Origin: a virus
IMG/VR virus record: IMGVR_UViG_3300007513_000004
Coordinates: 124,001-188,000 of that record
DNA: 64,000 nt
Strand: one strand, 5' to 3'
Shown here piece after piece: positions 61,101 to 64,000 of this stretch (its first letter is position 1; each line of letters begins with the position of its first letter). The position numbers and the translations under genes were made by a program. The notes beneath the pieces were generated by a model that had not been told where the DNA came from, did not search any database, and worked only from the letters and a program-made list of their open reading frames with translations.

Positions 61101-64000
61101 GAAGGTGCAGTAATAATGCCAAGAACATAGCAGGAACAGAAAGCTGCGGCAATAACAATATAAGATCAAATAAGCACAAGAATAATCTAATTATTGCAAA
61201 CACCAATCTTATCGGATGCAGTAAAGCACATATAACATCAATAATGCAGAAGATAACCTTGATTGGAATCAAAAGAACTTTAAAGTTTCTAAGCTGAAGC
61301 GATAACTCTGCAGTCAAGTGGAAGGAGAGATCACAGAAACTTTGCAAAAACTCTTTTGCGATATTTGCCTTATCTAGCGTTACAGATGTAAACTTGAGGA
61401 AAAACATCTCAAGCTCTTCTTGCAGCTTGCCCGCAGGACCCGTCTTGTTTCTGTTTCCACCAAAAATTTGGTCTGGCCATTTATCATCTAGATTTAAAGC
61501 AATATCATTGCCCATCTGACGCTTGAGCCTCATTCTATTTTCTTGAGAATTTGTAAGAGAAATGCTCATACATTCACTCATTCCAAATACTGCAAAACTG
61601 CTCATATCCGGAATTGTGATTATCCAATTCATATAAATTCCGTCTGTAAACGGAGTTCCTTTTTTGGCCTTTACTCTCTTTCCAGCAACTTCAAATTTAG
61701 TATCCTTCTTTGTTCCAATTGTTCTTAAGTAAATATTGTCATCAGAATTGACAATCATTGTTGAAAATATTTTTTTACCATATGATTTATATGGAAGCTT
61801 TTCATTCGGATCATTAATCCGAGCTTCTACAATTTCTGGAACATTAAACTTAATTGCAGCAACCTGCTCAAACCTAAAGGATAAAACCAATTTAAACTCA
61901 TTCTCAAACTTATCTATTCCCGAAGATTGAATTGCCGCATCTTTATCTATAAAGACTTGATTAATATTTACCTTTGTAAAATCATTTGGCCTTGGCCCCA
62001 TTGACGAAGCCCTCTGCTCCACACCTTCTGCTATTTGATTAAGCATTTGGCCAGCACTTGATAATTGATCTGAAAGCGTATTTAAAGCAGCAACCCCTGA
62101 CGCTATTGCGTCAAGAACAGATTGGGCTCCGTCCATAACATCATCTACTGCACCTTGCGCAGTATCAAGAGCATTTGTAATGTCATCACCTATTGACGAA
62201 GAGTCAAGCCCTCCAGCCGCATCTGCTGCTGCACGAGCCTCCTCCAGAGCCTGCTCCTCAGCCTCTGCCGCGCTTAAGGCCTCATCTCCCAAAGATTCTT
62301 GTGCCGCTTCTTCTTTTGCAGCATACTCTGCTGCAGCTGTATCATAGTCTAATTGTAGCTCCTCGAAGGCGTCACCAGCTTCATCCATGGTTTCCTTGGC
62401 AGCATCAAGCTGCGCCTTCATCCCCTCCAGGGTTGCTGCAGCCTCTTCCTTTATCCTTTCATACATTGCGGCCATTTCAGATAAGCTTAAGGCAACCGTA
62501 GTTTGGCCATTCGTATCTATCGCAATAATCTCAACACCAGGCTTCCCCTCTTCATTTACTGGCGAATCAGACAAAGACATGCCATATATGTCTCCACCAT
62601 CTTCGGCTCCAAAAACCATATCTACACTTGGATATATTTTAATTGGATTAGCAAATTCATAATAAGCATTTTCATTTGTAGATGGTTTGGTCCCAACCTC
62701 TTCGCCGCCCGGTCGCAAGGGATAACTTTCATTGGCAATTAATGGAAGTGGAGTTAAGCCTGCATTGCCTCCTGGGAAAATTATTGAAGACATACTCTCT
62801 TCGCCACTTGAGTCGGTAAACCTGCTAAGAGTTCCGGACAACATTGTTGTTGGTCGATCCTGACCTCTGGCCAAGACCGTTATATCCCCATCGTCCTTTA
62901 CGGGGCTGCTGTCTACAACATCATCACTTATTCCACCATACCTTTCGTTAGAAAATGTAACAGTCGTTCTGTTATATAAAGTTGAATCATATGTTACATT
63001 GAAATATCTATCCTTTTTGCTTATGACTACATCTGTCCATCCCTCATCTTTAATGTTTCTTATATTTCTATAATTTGCGACAAGATATGAATTTTCAGCA
63101 TACTTTATCCTTCCGGCTCTCGATGGCTTTAGTCTTTTTGACCCAATATATCCTTTATACATTTTGGACATTCTGGCCTGCTTTGGACCGGTAAAGACTA
63201 CAGACAAGCGGTCTAAACCATCTGATGTAATAATTGAAAATGGAGATATTCCAGAGCTATGACCACCTTGCGTTAGTTCGCTTAAATTATTATTTTTTAT
63301 TTTTTTATTAAGCGTATTTGAATCACTATTGAGAATATCGAGAGGTATATTAGACTCAATTCTTGGCTTTCCACCTAAGGCTGATGGCAAAGTTGCAACA
63401 AACCCCAAGATATGTGGCGGAGTAATAAAGGGTCTAAGCTCAGATCCTGGCTTACTATCTTTGGCTCCCAGCGGAATAATCCCATAACTTTGATCAGAAC
63501 TCGACAAAGCCTGAGGGCCGCCTGGCTCGTTGAGAGGCTCGTTAGTTATAAGAATATATGCTGGATATTCCTTTTCTGATCCAACCAATTCAGTAAATCT
63601 GCTATAATTTAAAGATGCAGCCGCCGAGCCTGGAAAGTTTAAAATAGCTTTTCTTTTACTTATATATTCAAAGTCTGAAGAACCAATTTCGTATCCAAAT
63701 TTCATAGGAACATGAAAACTAGCTCCATTCGGACTTGCAACGGTAGCCATTTCTATCTCCGAAATAGTACCCCCGCTTCCCGTCCAGCCTATATCTTCTT
63801 CTAAAATATCAAGATTTTTACCACCAGTGTCATTCAAAATTGCTATATAAGCATAAAAGGTTCCTCCAAAAATTGGCTTTTTGGATTTAATTTTAATTTC
63901 TGCATTTTGACCATCCATAAGAAGTGGAATGGAATGAACAGCGTTTGTCTCACTTCTAAACTTTGGAACAAAAAATCCATCTCTATCTGGGATTGGCGTA
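58150..64000 (-). CDS. Very large virion protein with Ala/Glu coiled coil and long hydrophobic region (N-terminus outside window)
   Basis: The frame stays open to the right edge. The ATG at 63918 lacks a ribosome-binding site and at least 27 more codons (FVPKFRSETNAVH) precede it, so the real start is beyond 64000. At least 1949 residues are encoded. Numbering from that ATG, an Ala/Glu-rich coiled coil lies at about 473-575, and a hydrophobic helical region rich in Leu, Ile and Cys at about 860-1020, with PQLSVPAMFLALLLHLLE. A shorter aromatic hydrophobic segment (WWPFFLLFPLFF) lies near 1210. Between and after these are strand-rich, acidic stretches. Tail location and membrane action are plausible: it could help DNA delivery. 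No named family is recognised. Confidence 0.65.
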   Translation of the reverse strand, partial: TPIPDRDGFFVPKFRSETNAVHSIPLLMDGQNAEIKIKSKKPIFGGTFYAYIAILNDTGGKNLDILEEDIGWTGSGGTISEIEMATVASPNGASFHVPMKFGYEIGSSDFEYISKRKAILNFPGSAAASLNYSRFTELVGSEKEYPAYILITNEPLNEPGGPQALSSSDQSYGIIPLGAKDSKPGSELRPFITPPHILGFVATLPSALGGKPRIESNIPLDILNSDSNTLNKKIKNNNLSELTQGGHSSGISPFSIITSDGLDRLSVVFTGPKQARMSKMYKGYIGSKRLKPSRAGRIKYAENSYLVANYRNIRNIKDEGWTDVVISKKDRYFNVTYDSTLYNRTTVTFSNERYGGISDDVVDSSPVKDDGDITVLARGQDRPTTMLSGTLSRFTDSSGEESMSSIIFPGGNAGLTPLPLIANESYPLRPGGEEVGTKPSTNENAYYEFANPIKIYPSVDMVFGAEDGGDIYGMSLSDSPVNEEGKPGVEIIAIDTNGQTTVALSLSEMAAMYERIKEEAAATLEGMKAQLDAAKETMDEAGDAFEELQLDYDTAAAEYAAKEEAAQESLGDEALSAAEAEEQALEEARAAADAAGGLDSSSIGDDITNALDTAQGAVDDVMDGAQSVLDAIASGVAALNTLSDQLSSAGQMLNQIAEGVEQRASSMGPRPNDFTKVNINQVFIDKDAAIQSSGIDKFENEFKLVLSFRFEQVAAIKFNVPEIVEARINDPNEKLPYKSYGKKIFSTMIVNSDDNIYLRTIGTKKDTKFEVAGKRVKAKKGTPFTDGIYMNWIITIPDMSSFAVFGMSECMSISLTNSQENRMRLKRQMGNDIALNLDDKWPDQIFGGNRNKTGPAGKLQEELEMFFLKFTSVTLDKANIAKEFLQSFCDLSFHLTAELSLQLRNFKVLLIPIKVIFCIIDVICALLHPIRLVFAIIRLFLCLFDLILLLPQLSVPAMFLALLLHLLELLLCVILKILSIINAINEIITALVNAIEQKNYPAIVALEEAINEHLFSLEADLSVLEPIITILKLFLELLMLVFSFPCQIGADDDEEACIDPSQLAGLILGKVAPRGRIEPDALLPLAQTYTTLPVDNVKTWGNTPPDLLDGDVDGDDWCDDPAGICPSDILIDSSDELGTAVVSSNSGYAGNELPGLTDSATGDNLLVIEGGFFEGDSEGSGEMPNIDYPGLKFDDSDFNATFGLSFTRSVKKFAIFTGPDPRIVEFQFNDRGKTSIVSWWPFFLLFPLFFRKKTISELQTLDSPPMFLRSTDDSLHVCGGSSGEGEDGSDFDFISPIDGKTGIFLTKSGDGYQPKPLTVEIELQEASVNEETMVAEFNPVTVTKTFGNIPMIALVDDEFNVYFVEETDTGGGIIVTESGEIESINAKMINHPSAPKKRFGKEDQEVYRNIDPKSTILSGDPGAAATASGVAEYPVDGELVIKAQANASFLSGLAPSGTEYLPKTKQGAALEAAWTAFEISGEPDTDAGEGFVEGYEISWTNSGDAATSTASSFLVMETVADDTLEVSWEDAHKMPFPELGWAYDFGGGHRKEQKDLGNSLDSIKVFDFPRLYIVDVRQVADDIASACGASGPMELLLDLPGFEEDLGDIAITPTLDCLQEFLQHFKSEELDDDGVPLGIIPKLRHELAIGAVEDEDTGELKLALNPVPMPLIITKYDALKACVENSIDDTCRFVINPLNTTFKLLGDDDETPLTEYINPEQKDLATLIKSDIVDELDFDEMEGFPSITGAMEYASGVGDMIVAEAESKVLIELIPRDCYDEEISQALDLSDSIKIDFLTDDTGSARRIEVIAGEEDLVDKDESTYTLAVTADSPGKVVMRGTVCSVIIQAVTESGIIDTRGESEDASASSDVDCIEDAESTGDAEADSLLFAPGELMKVDRTLTILFVPKSGSDSGGGGASGKYGDDDRDESAKSAKPGPQTFGTKLEN

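Noticed and set aside
62193-62501. Plus-strand open frame of 102 codons rich in Pro, Leu and His
   Set aside because: It mirrors the Ala/Glu-rich coiled coil of the minus-strand gene; the composition results from the antisense reading, not from a real protein.
1-64000. Integrase, tRNA genes, attachment sites
   Set aside because: None were recognised; coding density is so high that no gap could hold a typical tRNA cluster.

Overview
The window looks like an AT-rich segment of a large tailed-phage genome, most likely a lytic huge or jumbo myophage with a contractile tail. The evidence is a baseplate J-like protein, a gp25-like baseplate wedge protein, very large virion proteins, a peptidoglycan amidase, a replicative helicase with its loader, a UvsW-like helicase and a phage-style dense gene layout. 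All but one of the genes lie on the minus strand, most of them overlapping or separated by only a few bases. I see no integrase, tRNA, IS element or CRISPR array. The host cannot be named from the sequence.

Layout from left to right (transcription mostly runs right to left). 1-368: start of a gene that leaves the window, a 53-residue basic protein and a divergent spacer. 369-1166: a membrane-anchored trypsin-like protease, the only plus-strand gene. 1167-5671: small unknown proteins, a PIN-PhoH protein and a B12-dependent ribonucleotide reductase. 5733-11464: a sigma-70-family factor, a diadenylate cyclase and the complete PrkA/YhbH/SpoVR stress triad. 11464-16939: replication genes (DnaB-like helicase, DnaC/DnaI-like loader, Sm/Hfq-like protein, SF2 helicase). 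17026-20438: endolysin, then an ORF joining a glycosyltransferase to an FtsZ/tubulin-like GTPase. 20428-37624: a sugar-modification cluster with many glycosyltransferases, three sulfotransferases, nucleotide-sugar enzymes, a QueC-like PP-loop protein and a LysM/HExxH protein. 37584-64000: tail and baseplate genes, including a 3319-residue protein and a last gene that runs off the right edge.

How the parts may work together (inference): the phage carries its own nucleotide supply and replication machinery and a filament-forming GTPase of the kind jumbo phages use to organise DNA in the cell. It probably builds a sulfated glycan on its virion or on the host surface. It also carries a compact set of host-physiology regulators (c-di-AMP synthase, alternative sigma factor, PrkA kinase with its two partner proteins). 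The last set, five genes in a row, is the most unusual feature of the window and may be a module that pushes the host into a stress-like or stationary-like state during infection.
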